Assembly (NCBI GenBank): GCA_016191345.1 | Contig: JACPOU010000020.1 | Location: 1 to 43,794 of the forward strand | Length of the DNA: 43,794 nt | Origin: Chloroflexota bacterium | GTDB taxonomy: Bacteria; Chloroflexota; Limnocylindria; Limnocylindrales; CSP1-4 | Reading direction: 5' to 3' | Part shown: one piece after another, positions 33,834-42,453 of the stretch | Layout of the letters: each line of letters opens with the position of its first letter | Position numbering within the stretch: the first letter of the stretch is position 1 | Translations under genes and position numbers: made by a program | Notes under the pieces: model-generated | The model's database searches: none | What the model was told of the DNA's origin: nothing | The model's input: the letters and a program-made list of their open reading frames with translations, nothing else

Positions 33834-34585
33834 CGCGACGACCCGCGCAGGCGCGTGCCGACCTGGGCGGCGGCCCGTCGGACCGCCACGGCAACGGCGT
33901 CCTCGGAGCCCGGCGCCGGGAACCGGTAGGTGGGCCCGTGGACGTGGATCGCGGCCACGACCTGGCCGTCGGCATCGGCGATCGGCGCGGCCACGGACGC
34001 GATTCCGACCGCGAACTCCTCGTGGACCCAGGCGTGCCCTTCGCGCCGGACGTCGCGGAGCCGCTCCAGGAGCTCGCCGCCGTCGGTCACGGTTCGCGGC
34101 GTGAAGCGCTCCATGGGCTCGGCCAGGAACCGGGCCAGCGCCGATGCCCCGAGGTGGGCCAGGAAGACGAGGCCGGACGACACCGCGTGCATCGGGATCC
34201 GCGAGCCCGTCCAGTCGCGGACCTGGACCGGGTTCGGCGAATCGACCTGGTCGACGTAGTGGACCGTGCGTCCATCCGGCACTGAAAGTCCGGCCGCCTC
34301 GCCGAGCTCCGCGGCCAGCTCCGCGATCATCGGATGGGCGATCGCCACGAGGCCGCGCCGCTCGTGGAGGCCGGACGCCAGCGCGACGATGCGCGGCCCG
34401 AGCCGGTACCGGGTCTCGCCCGGCACCTGCTCCACGGCACCCTCGCGCTCGAGCGAGGCGAGCATCCGCGCCGCGGTCGACTTCGGGAGGCCGACGCGCG
34501 CGGCAACGTCCGTCACCCCGACGGGCCCGTCGGCGAGCGCGCCGAGCACGGCAAACGCGCGTTCGATGCTCTGGACTCTGGACAT
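33830..34585 (-). CDS. IclR-family transcriptional regulator
   Basis: The 251-residue protein has an N-terminal winged helix (about 4-65, RAFAVLGALADGPVGVTDVA and LPKSTAARMLASLEREGAVE) and the C-terminal IclR effector domain (about 80-245), which contains RIPMHAVSSGLVFLAH and FAVGIASVAAPIADADGQVV. IclR regulators bind small catabolic substrates. ATG 34585 faces the corrinoid gene across 165 bases that contain four GTTCCA half-sites, so it most likely controls both directions, including itself and the MFS gene. The effector is unknown; the pathway substrate or intermediate is the obvious guess. Confidence 0.93.
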   Translation of the reverse strand: MSRVQSIERAFAVLGALADGPVGVTDVAARVGLPKSTAARMLASLEREGAVEQVPGETRYRLGPRIVALASGLHERRGLVAIAHPMIAELAAELGEAAGLSVPDGRTVHYVDQVDSPNPVQVRDWTGSRIPMHAVSSGLVFLAHLGASALARFLAEPMERFTPRTVTDGGELLERLRDVRREGHAWVHEEFAVGIASVAAPIADADGQVVAAIHVHGPTYRFPAPGSEDAVAVAVRRAAAQVGTRLRGSSR

Positions 34586-34619
34586 TGGACACCCCGTGGG
34601 CTAGGCTGTCGATCTCGTC

Positions 34620-34672
34620 GTTCCATCATACGGCATCGTTCCACGATGTGGAACCGCCCCGCACGATGGAAC
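34620..34672. promoter_or_regulatory. Nested GTTCCA palindromes: likely IclR operator
   Basis: GTTCCA occurs at 34620-34625 and 34638-34643; its complement TGGAAC occurs at 34649-34654 and 34667-34672. Spacings are 18, 11 and 18, so inner and outer pairs share one centre of symmetry at 34646. The outer arms extend to GTTCCATC and GATGGAAC. This symmetry in the gap between iclR and the corrinoid gene suits a dimer-of-dimers IclR protein. Confidence 0.7.
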
Positions 34673-34750
34673 CGGCCCTCGACGGTGGGGCCCTCGGCCG
34701 GGGATCGGCGCACCGCGGCCGCAGCCGCGACGCACAGGAGCCTGAACTCG

Positions 34751-35451
<701 letters not shown>

Positions 35452-35452
<1 letters not shown>

Positions 35453-36117
35453 TGAATCCGGGGCCCAGGCGGCCACTGGTCATCGGCTGCGGTGCGCTCG
35501 CGCGCGAGCTCGTCGCGCTGACGCGGCGGGCCGGGTTCCCCGAGGTGGACCTCACGATGATCCCGGCGACGCTCCACAACCGCCCCGAGCAGATTCCCGC
35601 CGCGGTCCGGGCCCGGATCCGCCGTGCGCGCGCGGCCGGTCGCGACCGGATCTTCGTCGCGTATGCCGACTGCGGCACGGGCGGGCTCCTCGACCGCGTG
35701 CTCGAGGAGGAGGGCGTCGCCCGGCTCGAGGGGGCCCACTGCTACGAGGTGTACGCGGGTCGCGCGGCGTTCGCGCAGCTGGCCGAGGCGGAAATGGGCA
35801 CGTTCTACCTGACCGACTTCCTGGCCAGGAACTTCGACCGGCTGGTCGTCCGGGGCCTCGGCCTGGACCGCCATCCCGAGCTCCTGCCGATGTACTTCGG
35901 CAATTACACGCGGGTCCTCTACCTCGCCCAGACCGACGATCCGGCGCTGACCGTGGCGGCCCGTCGCGGCGCGCGGCGCCTCGGCCTCCGCTTCGAGCGA
36001 CGGTTCACCGGCTACGGCGAGCTCGCGCCGGCGATCGGTGCGCTCGTCCCGCCCGGGAATCGCCCCGCCGTGCCGCCTGTCGCGGCCGCCGCCGCCGCGA
36101 CCCAGGTGCCCGCCTGA
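35452..36117 (+). CDS. DUF1638 domain protein
   Basis: The 221-residue protein starts at GTG 35452, sharing one base with the corrinoid gene stop (TAGTG). LVIGCGALARELVALTRRAG and FVAYADCGTGGLLDRVLEEE match the DUF1638 family, with GAHCYEVYAG next. Three Cys (CGAL, DCGTGG, HCYE) are conserved-looking and could bind a metal or cluster. It is soluble; the C-terminus ends in a Pro/Ala tail. DUF1638 genes occur beside MttB-type methyltransferase genes in other genomes, but no function is established that I know of. Confidence 0.85.
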
Positions 36118-36446
36118 TGCCCGCCACGCTGACCGTGATCTGGTGGCGGGACATCCCCGCCCAGGTCGTCGCGAAGGACCGGCGGCAGGCCCACAAGGTC
36201 GTGCTCCACCCGCGCTTTCAGGTCGCGATCGACCGGGCCGCGATGAAGGCCGGCAAGAAGCAGTTCGGGGACTACATCGAGGAGTGGCGGCGCGAGGCAC
36301 GCCCCTGTGGCGACGACCTCGAAGCCGAGGCGAATGCCGAGGCGAGCCGCCTCGAGGCCGACTACCCCAGGGAACGACTGGCCGCGCTCGCGAAGTCGGG
36401 CGGCGTGGATCCGGACAAGCCCGCACCGGAGGCCTCGACCGCATGA
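36117..36446 (+). CDS. PF13769-like ('virulence factor') small protein
   Basis: The 109-residue protein starts at ATG 36117 (TGATG overlap). LTVIWWRDIPAQVVAKDRRQ at the N-terminus, then FGDYIEEWRREARPC, resemble the small family annotated as virulence factor (PF13769), a label with no real functional meaning here. It is charged and mostly helical, with one Cys. Coupling on both sides (ATGA overlap with the next gene) places it inside the methyl-transfer pathway, perhaps as a subunit or chaperone. Function unknown. Confidence 0.75.
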   Translation: MPATLTVIWWRDIPAQVVAKDRRQAHKVVLHPRFQVAIDRAAMKAGKKQFGDYIEEWRREARPCGDDLEAEANAEASRLEADYPRERLAALAKSGGVDPDKPAPEASTA

Positions 36447-37399
36447 CCACCCACACCGTCGTCTCCTCCGCCACCCGTGAGGTCGTCATCGGCTTCGACC
36501 GGCCGTTCGTCGTCATCGGCGAGCGGATCAACCCGACCGGCCGGAAGCTCCTCGCCGAGGAGATGCGGAACGGCGATTTCAGCCGCGTCGAGCGCGACGC
36601 GCTCGCGCAGGTCGCGGCGGGCGCCCACATGCTCGACGTCAACGCGGGCATCCCGCTCGCGGACGAGCCGGGCATCCTGGCCCGGACCATCCAGCTCGTC
36701 CAGTCGCTGGTGGACGTCCCGCTGTCGATCGATTCGTCGATCGTCGAGGCGCTCGAGGCGGGCCTCGCGGTCTACCAGGGCAAGCCGCTCGTCAACAGCG
36801 TGACCGGTGAGGAGGAGCGCCTCGAGCGCGTCCTGCCCCTAATCCGCAGGTACGGCGCGGCGGTCGTCGCGATCTCGAATGACGACACCGGCATCTCCGA
36901 GGACCCGGACGTCCGGTTCGCGGTCGCGAAGCGGATCGTGGAGCGGGCCGCCGACCACGGGATCCCGCGCTCGGACATCGTCGTGGACCCGCTCGTGATG
37001 CCCATCGGCGCCATGCGAACCGCCGGCCAGCAGGTCTTCCGGCTCGTCCGCCGGCTGCGCGAGGAGCTCGGCGTGAACTCGACCTGCGGGGCGAGCAACG
37101 TCAGCTTCGGGCTGCCGAACCGGGAGGGCATCAACGCCGCGTTCCTGCCGATGGCCATCGCCTCGGGCCTCACGTCCGCGATCACGAACCCGCTCTCCGC
37201 GGAGGTCAAGGCCGCGATCATGGCCGCCGACGTCCTGATGGGCAACGACCCCGACGCGGGTCGCTGGATCCGCGATTTCCGGCCCCCGACGCCGGAGCTG
37301 ACCGGCGCCGCGGGCGCCGATGGCCGGCCGACGATCGGGGCGCCGGGTGAGCGCGGCCGGCGGGTGAATCGCCGGGCCCAGGCGCCGGCCGCGCCGTGA
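36443..37399 (+). CDS. Methylcobamide:tetrahydrofolate methyltransferase (MtgA-like)
   Basis: The 318-residue protein has the pterin-binding TIM barrel shared by dihydropteroate synthase, AcsE, MtgA and the methionine synthase folate domain. Signature stretches are FVVIGERINPTGRKLLAEEM, GAHMLDVNAGIPLADE, PLSIDSSIVEALEAGL, NSVTGEEERLERVLPL and DIVVDPLVMPIG. It should accept the methyl group from the corrinoid protein onto tetrahydrofolate. ATG 36443 overlaps the preceding stop. The C-terminal 50 residues are Arg/Pro/Gly-rich and probably disordered. A true dihydropteroate synthase is unlikely given the MtgA-type GERINPTGRK and the operon. Confidence 0.92.
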   Translation: MTTHTVVSSATREVVIGFDRPFVVIGERINPTGRKLLAEEMRNGDFSRVERDALAQVAAGAHMLDVNAGIPLADEPGILARTIQLVQSLVDVPLSIDSSIVEALEAGLAVYQGKPLVNSVTGEEERLERVLPLIRRYGAAVVAISNDDTGISEDPDVRFAVAKRIVERAADHGIPRSDIVVDPLVMPIGAMRTAGQQVFRLVRRLREELGVNSTCGASNVSFGLPNREGINAAFLPMAIASGLTSAITNPLSAEVKAAIMAADVLMGNDPDAGRWIRDFRPPTPELTGAAGADGRPTIGAPGERGRRVNRRAQAPAAP

Positions 37400-37416
37400 G
37401 CGGCGCCGGACGCCCC

Positions 37417-37452
37417 GCCGCGTGACCACCGGGGCCGCCGCGTGACCACCGG
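37417..37452 (+). repeat. 16-bp direct repeat spanning the activator gene start
   Basis: GCCGCGTGACCACCGG occurs at 37417-37432 and 37437-37452. Both copies contain a GTG that could start translation (37422 and 37442), but they are 20 bases apart and so in different frames. Only the second is in frame with the activator gene. It looks like a small recent duplication. Confidence 0.8.
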
Positions 37453-39589
37453 CACGGAGCCACTCGTCATCTTCACCCCGTCCGGCCGCCGGGGCCGGTT
37501 TGCCGAGGGCACGACCGTCCTCGATGCCGCCCGCGCCCTCGGCGTCGACCTCGATTCCGTGTGCGGCGGGCGCGGCCTCTGCGGCCGCTGCCAGGTCCGG
37601 CCGGGCGAGGGCGAGTTCCCGAAGCACGGCATCACCTCGACCGGCGAGCACCTCTCCGAGCGCGGCCCGGACGAGGCGGAATACGACCGTCTTCGGGGAC
37701 TGGCCGCGGATCGCCGGCTCGGCTGCCGCGCCGCCGTCCGCGGCGACGTCCTCATCGATGTGCCGCCGGAGAGCCAGGTCCATCGCCAGGTCGTCCGGAA
37801 GGGCGTCTCGGTCCGGGACTTCGTCATCGATCCCGTCGTCCGGCTCTACGAGGTGGAGCTGGAGCGGCCCACGCTGGAGCTGCCCGGCGGCGACCTCGCC
37901 CGCCTCCTCGCCGCGCTCCGGCGCGAGTGGGGCCTCGAGGGCCTGACCGCCGACCTCCAGGTCCTTCGTGACCTCCAGCCGGCTCTCGAGGCCGGCGGGT
38001 ACAGGGTGACCGTGGCCGTCCACGACGGCCGGGACGTGACGGGCGTCTGGCCGGGGCTCCACGATCGGGCGCTCGGTGTCGCGGTGGACGTCGGCTCCAC
38101 GACGATCGCCGCCCACCTCACGGACCTCGCCGACGGGGCGGTCATCGCCTCCGACGGCGTCATGAACCCCCAGATCCGCTTCGGCGAGGACCTCATGAGC
38201 CGCGTCTCCTACGCGATGCTCCACGAGGGCGGGGCGAGAGAGATGACCCGTGCCGTCCGCGAGGCGCTCGCGTCGCTCATCCACTCCATCGCCACGCGGG
38301 CGGACCTCGACCCGCTCGACATCCTCGAGATCGCGCTCGTCGGCAATCCCGTCATGCATCACCTGCTGCTCGGGATCGATCCCGTGCCCCTGGGGTCCGC
38401 GCCGTTCGCGCTCGCGACCGATGCCGCCGTGCGCATCAAGGCCAGCGAGCTGGACCTGCCGGTCCACCCCGGCGCCCGGGCCTACCTCCTGCCGTGCATC
38501 GCCGGCCACGTCGGCGCGGATTCGGCCGGCGTCATCCTCGCCGAGACGCCGTACCTCGCCGACGAGACGACCCTGATCGTCGACGTCGGGACGAACGCCG
38601 AGATCGTCCTCGGGAACCGTGAGCGGCTCCTCGCCGCATCGTCGCCGACCGGCCCGGCCTTCGAGGGCGCCCAGATCTCCTGCGGCCAGCGCGCGGCGCC
38701 GGGCGCGGTGGAGCGCGTCCGGATCGATCGCGACACGCTGGAGCCGCGCTTCAAGGTCATCGGCTCCAACCGCTGGTCGGACGAGACGGGGTTCGCGGCG
38801 TCCACCCGGCGGACCGGGGTGACCGGCGTCTGCGGCTCCGGGATCGTGGAGGTCATCGCGGAGCTGTTCCTCGCCGGCGTGATCCTCGAGGACGGCACGA
38901 TCGACGGCTCGGTGGCGGCCCGCAGCCCGCGCGTGATCCCGGATGGACGCACCTATGCCTACCTGCTCAGCGAGGGCGGCCCCGGCATCGACGACGGCCC
39001 GAGCTCGCCGCGCCTGGCCCTCACCCAGAACGACGTCCGCGCGATTCAGCTGGCGAAGGCCGCGCTCTACGCCGGGGCGCGGCTGCTCATGGACCACCTC
39101 GGGGTCGAGACGGTGGACCGAGTCAAGCTCGCGGGAGCCTTCGGGAGCCAGATCGACCCCCTCTACGCGATGGTCCTCGGGCTCGTGCCGGACGCGCCGG
39201 TGGACCGCGTCGGACCGGCGGGCAACGCCGCGGGCACCGGGGCCCTCATCGCGCTGCTCTCGGGTGAGGCACGCCGCGAGATCGAGGCCGTCGTCCGGAC
39301 GGTCGAGAAGGTCGAGACCGCGATCGAGCCGCGATTCCAGGAGCACTTCGTGGACGCCATGGCGCTGCCCCATCGAACGGCGCCGATGCCCCATCTCGCC
39401 GCGGCGGTCCAGCTGCCGCCGCGACGCGGGGGACCGAGCGGCACATCGGGCCGCGCCGGCGGAACGAGTGGCCCCCGTGGCGCCGCTGCGACCGGCGCCG
39501 GACCGGGAAGCAACGATGCCGCCGCGGCCTTCCGCGGCGGGCGACGGGTGAATGCGCGGCGGGTCGTCGCCGCGACGGAGGAACGCTGA
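37442..39589 (+). CDS. RACo/RamA-like corrinoid activator (ASKHA, DUF4445)
   Basis: The 715-residue protein should use ATP to drive reduction of inactive Co(II) corrinoid to Co(I). Residues 1-110 form a [2Fe-2S] ferredoxin domain with C41, C47, C50 (SVCGGRGLCGRCQ) and C95 (RRLGCRAAV), followed by a linker. The ASKHA ATPase part has phosphate loops VAVDVGSTTIAAHL and LIVDVGTNAEIVLG. GNPVMHHLLLGIDP and KLAGAFGSQIDP are typical of this family. The N-terminal [2Fe-2S] layout is that of RACo rather than archaeal RamA, which has C-terminal [4Fe-4S] clusters. The last 80 residues are Gly/Ser/Arg-rich low complexity, unusual for the family. The GTG start lacks a good ribosome binding site. Confidence 0.92.
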   Translation: MTTGTEPLVIFTPSGRRGRFAEGTTVLDAARALGVDLDSVCGGRGLCGRCQVRPGEGEFPKHGITSTGEHLSERGPDEAEYDRLRGLAADRRLGCRAAVRGDVLIDVPPESQVHRQVVRKGVSVRDFVIDPVVRLYEVELERPTLELPGGDLARLLAALRREWGLEGLTADLQVLRDLQPALEAGGYRVTVAVHDGRDVTGVWPGLHDRALGVAVDVGSTTIAAHLTDLADGAVIASDGVMNPQIRFGEDLMSRVSYAMLHEGGAREMTRAVREALASLIHSIATRADLDPLDILEIALVGNPVMHHLLLGIDPVPLGSAPFALATDAAVRIKASELDLPVHPGARAYLLPCIAGHVGADSAGVILAETPYLADETTLIVDVGTNAEIVLGNRERLLAASSPTGPAFEGAQISCGQRAAPGAVERVRIDRDTLEPRFKVIGSNRWSDETGFAASTRRTGVTGVCGSGIVEVIAELFLAGVILEDGTIDGSVAARSPRVIPDGRTYAYLLSEGGPGIDDGPSSPRLALTQNDVRAIQLAKAALYAGARLLMDHLGVETVDRVKLAGAFGSQIDPLYAMVLGLVPDAPVDRVGPAGNAAGTGALIALLSGEARREIEAVVRTVEKVETAIEPRFQEHFVDAMALPHRTAPMPHLAAAVQLPPRRGGPSGTSGRAGGTSGPRGAAATGAGPGSNDAAAAFRGGRRVNARRVVAATEER

Positions 39590-41127
39590 TGCACGAAGGT
39601 CCGCGCCACCGCACCGGCGGCCGTGCCGGCCGGATGGCCGCCCGCCTCGCGGCCCACGTCGAGGCCGCGCCCTTCCTGACCCGCGCCCTGAAGCCGTTCG
39701 AGGTCCTCGACGAGGAGGGCCTCTCGCTCATCGAGCGCAACGCCGACACCATCCTCGAGGAGGTCGGCATCGAGTTCCGTGGCGACCCCGCGGCCCTGGA
39801 TCTCCTGCGGAACGCCGGCGCGGACGTGACGGGCGAGCTGGTCCGCTTTCCCCGTGGCATGTGCCGCGCCATCGTCCAGGCGACCGCCCCGCGTGTCTTC
39901 ACCCAGCACGCCCGGAACCCCCAGCGGACGGTGAAGATCGGCGACCCCTACACGGTCCTGGCGCCGAACTACGGCTCGCCGTTCGTCCGCGACCTCGACA
40001 ACGGGCGCCGCTACGGGACGATCGAGGACTTCCGGAACCTCGTGAAGCTCACGTACATGAGCCCGTACCTCCACCACTCCGGGGGGACGGTCTGCGAGCC
40101 CGTGGACGTGCCGGTGAACAAGCGGCACCTGGACATGGTCTACGCCCACATGCGCTACTCGGACAAGCCGTTCATGGGCTCGGTGACGCATCCGTCCCGC
40201 GCGCAGGACACCGTCGAGATGGCGAAGATCCTCTTCGGCGAGGACTACATCCAGGACCACACGGTCATCCTCAGCCTCATCAACGCGAACTCGCCGCTCG
40301 TCTGGGACTCGGTGATGCTCGGGGCGGCCCGGGCCTACGCCGAGAACAACCAGGCGACGCTCATCACGCCCTTCATCCTCGCCGGCGCGATGTCGCCGGT
40401 GACCGTCGCCGGGACGGCGGCCCAGACGCTCGCCGAGGCGCTCGCCGGGATGACATTCGTGCAGCTCACCCGGCCCGGCGCGCCGGTCGTCCTGGGCAGC
40501 TTCGCGAGCTCCATCTCGATGCAGTCGGGTGCGCCGACGTTCGGCACGCCGGAGCCGGCACTCGTCCTCTACGTCATGGCGGCGCTCGCGCGCCGGCTCG
40601 GCGTCCCGTTTCGCTCCGGCGGCAACCTCTGCGCCTCGAAGGTCGCCGATGCCCAGGCGGCCTACGAATCGGCGGCCACGTTCCAGCCGACGATCCTCGC
40701 CGGCGTGAACTTCGTCCTCCACGCCGCGGGCTGGCTCGAGGGCGGGCTCGCCGTCGGCTACGAGAAGTTCATCCTCGATCTCGACCAGTGCGGGATGGCC
40801 TCGGTCTTTGTGAACGGCGTGGACCTGTCCGAGAATGGCCAGGCGCTCGATGCCATCCGGGAGAACGGGCCGGGCCTCCACTTCCTCGGCAACAGCCACA
40901 CCCTCGCCAACTTCGAGACCGCGTTCTATCGATCCGAGATCGCGGACAACAACTCGTACGAGCAGTGGCTCGAGGACGGCGGCCTGGACGCCGCCCAGCG
41001 GGCGAACGCAATCTGGAAGCGGATGCTCCGGGAATACGAGGCGCCGCCAATCGACGACGCCCTCGACGAGGCGCTCCTCGAGTTCATCGTCCGCCGGAAG
41101 GCATCCTTCCCCGACTCGGAGGTCTGA
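39589..41127 (+). CDS. mttB: Non-pyrrolysine trimethylamine methyltransferase (MttB) family protein
   Basis: The 512-residue protein transfers a methyl group from a quaternary or tertiary amine to the corrinoid protein. The MttB fold shows ILEEVGIEFRGDPAALDLLR near the N-terminus, APNYGSPFVRDLDNGRRYGT, TPFILAGAMSPVTVAGT, MQSGAPTFGTPEPALVLYVM and AGVNFVLHAAGWLEGGLAVG. No in-frame amber codon interrupts it, so it lacks pyrrolysine, as does the glycine betaine methyltransferase MtgB of Desulfitobacterium. Possible substrates include glycine betaine, proline betaine, carnitine or gamma-butyrobetaine; sequence alone does not decide. The nearby dimethylglycine-type dehydrogenase favours glycine betaine. 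ATG 39589 overlaps the activator stop and follows GGAGG. Confidence 0.93.
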   Translation: MHEGPRHRTGGRAGRMAARLAAHVEAAPFLTRALKPFEVLDEEGLSLIERNADTILEEVGIEFRGDPAALDLLRNAGADVTGELVRFPRGMCRAIVQATAPRVFTQHARNPQRTVKIGDPYTVLAPNYGSPFVRDLDNGRRYGTIEDFRNLVKLTYMSPYLHHSGGTVCEPVDVPVNKRHLDMVYAHMRYSDKPFMGSVTHPSRAQDTVEMAKILFGEDYIQDHTVILSLINANSPLVWDSVMLGAARAYAENNQATLITPFILAGAMSPVTVAGTAAQTLAEALAGMTFVQLTRPGAPVVLGSFASSISMQSGAPTFGTPEPALVLYVMAALARRLGVPFRSGGNLCASKVADAQAAYESAATFQPTILAGVNFVLHAAGWLEGGLAVGYEKFILDLDQCGMASVFVNGVDLSENGQALDAIRENGPGLHFLGNSHTLANFETAFYRSEIADNNSYEQWLEDGGLDAAQRANAIWKRMLREYEAPPIDDALDEALLEFIVRRKASFPDSEV

Positions 41128-41129
41128 GC

Positions 41130-42038
41130 GTGGCCTTCCTCCGACGCACGGGGGCCCGGGCCGGATCCCGCCTGGATGCCAGGGCTCGGGCGGCGCTCGC
41201 GGGCATCCTCGCGACCCCGACGTTCGAGCTCATCCCACTGAAGAACGTCCACGACCAGGCCGCATCGCTGCCGCGCGGCGCGACGGTGTCCGTGACCGCG
41301 TCACCCGCCAAGGGCCTCGAGGCAACCGTCGAGCTGGCGGTCCTCCTGGAAGCGCAGGGCTTCCGCGCAGTCCCGCACCTCTCGGCCCGGATGGTCCGCG
41401 ACCGCGCCCACCTCCGGGAGCTGCTGCTCCGAATCGCGGACGCGGGGATCGACCGGGCGTTCGTGGTAGGCGGTGACGCGGAGGAACCGGGCGACTTCCC
41501 GGATGCGCTCGCGCTCCTCCGCGAGATGGCCGAGCTCGGGGGCGGCCCGCGCGAGATCGGGATCGGCTGCTACCCGCAGGGCCACGCGTTCATCCCGGAC
41601 CAGGCGCTCCTGCGTGCCCTCCACGACAAGGCGGCGTTCGCGAGCTACATGACGACCCAGCTCTGCTTCGACCCGAAGGCGATCGGCGCGTTCCTGGCAA
41701 CACGCCGGGCCGAGGGGATCACGCTGCCCGTGAAGATCGGGATCCCGGGCGTCGCCGAGGTCCCGAAGCTCATGGCGATCAGCGCGCGGATCGGCGTCCG
41801 GGACACCGGCCGGTTCCTCATGAAGAACTCTCGGTTCGTTGGGCAGCTCCTGACGTCCGGCGGCATCTACCGGCCGGCCGGACTCCTCGAGAAGCTGGCA
41901 CCGCTCATCGCCGACGCGACGGTCGGCGTGGCTGACCTCCACGTGTACACGTTCAACCAGGTGCCCTCAACCGAGGCCTGGCGGCGCGACTATCTGGCCG
42001 CGCTCGGGGCGCTGGCTGGGGCGCGTGCCCGGGCGTGA
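41130..42038 (+). CDS. metF: Methylenetetrahydrofolate reductase family protein
   Basis: The 302-residue protein has the MetF TIM barrel with ATVSVTASPAKGLEATVELA, VPHLSARMVRDRAHLRELL, DRAFVVGGDAEEPGDFPDAL, IGIGCYPQGHAF and LPVKIGIPGVAEVPKLMAIS. It binds FAD and interconverts methylene-THF and methyl-THF. In this operon the likely direction is oxidation of methyl-THF made by the MtgA-like enzyme. GTG 41130 follows GGAGG by 7 bases, two bases after the mttB stop. The set is complete without a separate reductase partner. Confidence 0.88.
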   Translation: MAFLRRTGARAGSRLDARARAALAGILATPTFELIPLKNVHDQAASLPRGATVSVTASPAKGLEATVELAVLLEAQGFRAVPHLSARMVRDRAHLRELLLRIADAGIDRAFVVGGDAEEPGDFPDALALLREMAELGGGPREIGIGCYPQGHAFIPDQALLRALHDKAAFASYMTTQLCFDPKAIGAFLATRRAEGITLPVKIGIPGVAEVPKLMAISARIGVRDTGRFLMKNSRFVGQLLTSGGIYRPAGLLEKLAPLIADATVGVADLHVYTFNQVPSTEAWRRDYLAALGALAGARARA

Positions 42039-42048
42039 CGGCCCAACG

Positions 42049-42453
42049 GTGACGCCGGACCAGCGCCGGCTCCGCGACGCGTTGGCCGAAGGACCGGACC
42101 CGGCGGCCAGCTACCACCGCCGCGTCGCCGGGGCCACCGAGCACGGCTCGCGGCCCTGGGGAGTGGTCGGCCCGCGAGGTCATCCTCCACTCGCCGCCGT
42201 CGAAGAAGAGATCTGGCGTGCTCGCCTCGACGCGCTCGCGAGCCAGGACTTCCCGCACTGGCCCTGGACGGAGCCCGGCCTTTGGTCCGGTCATGCTCGG
42301 TTCCGGAGACCATCATGGACGCCTGCGTCGCGCCGCGCTGTGCTGGATGCCGTTGGCAATGAGCCGGATTTGGCCCCATGGAATTCCCGACACAGCTCCT
42401 CGGATTCCGGTCAGGCTCAACCCCCATCGGACGCTATGTTGGCCGCAGGATGA
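42049..42453 (+). CDS. Hypothetical, possibly truncated ORF
   Basis: The reading frame from GTG 42049 gives about 134 residues. The first 85 have good codon bias (LRDALAEGPDPAASYHRRVA and AAVEEEIWRARLDALASQDF). After about 42300 the bias is lost and the translation becomes Ser/Arg-rich, which suggests the gene is broken or runs into non-homologous DNA. No domain is recognised. The tail overlaps the stop of the convergent membrane protein by 20 bases. It may mark the edge of the methyltransferase locus. Confidence 0.35.
   Translation: MTPDQRRLRDALAEGPDPAASYHRRVAGATEHGSRPWGVVGPRGHPPLAAVEEEIWRARLDALASQDFPHWPWTEPGLWSGHARFRRPSWTPASRRAVLDAVGNEPDLAPWNSRHSSSDSGQAQPPSDAMLAAG

Noticed and set aside
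36839..39394. An 851-codon minus-strand frame opposite the methyltransferase and activator genes
   Set aside because: Shadow of the MtgA-like and RACo-like genes; no domain or ribosome binding site.
39589..41127. Possible pyrrolysine codon in the MttB gene
   Set aside because: The family can use in-frame UAG, but this gene reads through 512 codons with no amber codon and no pyl genes are in the window.
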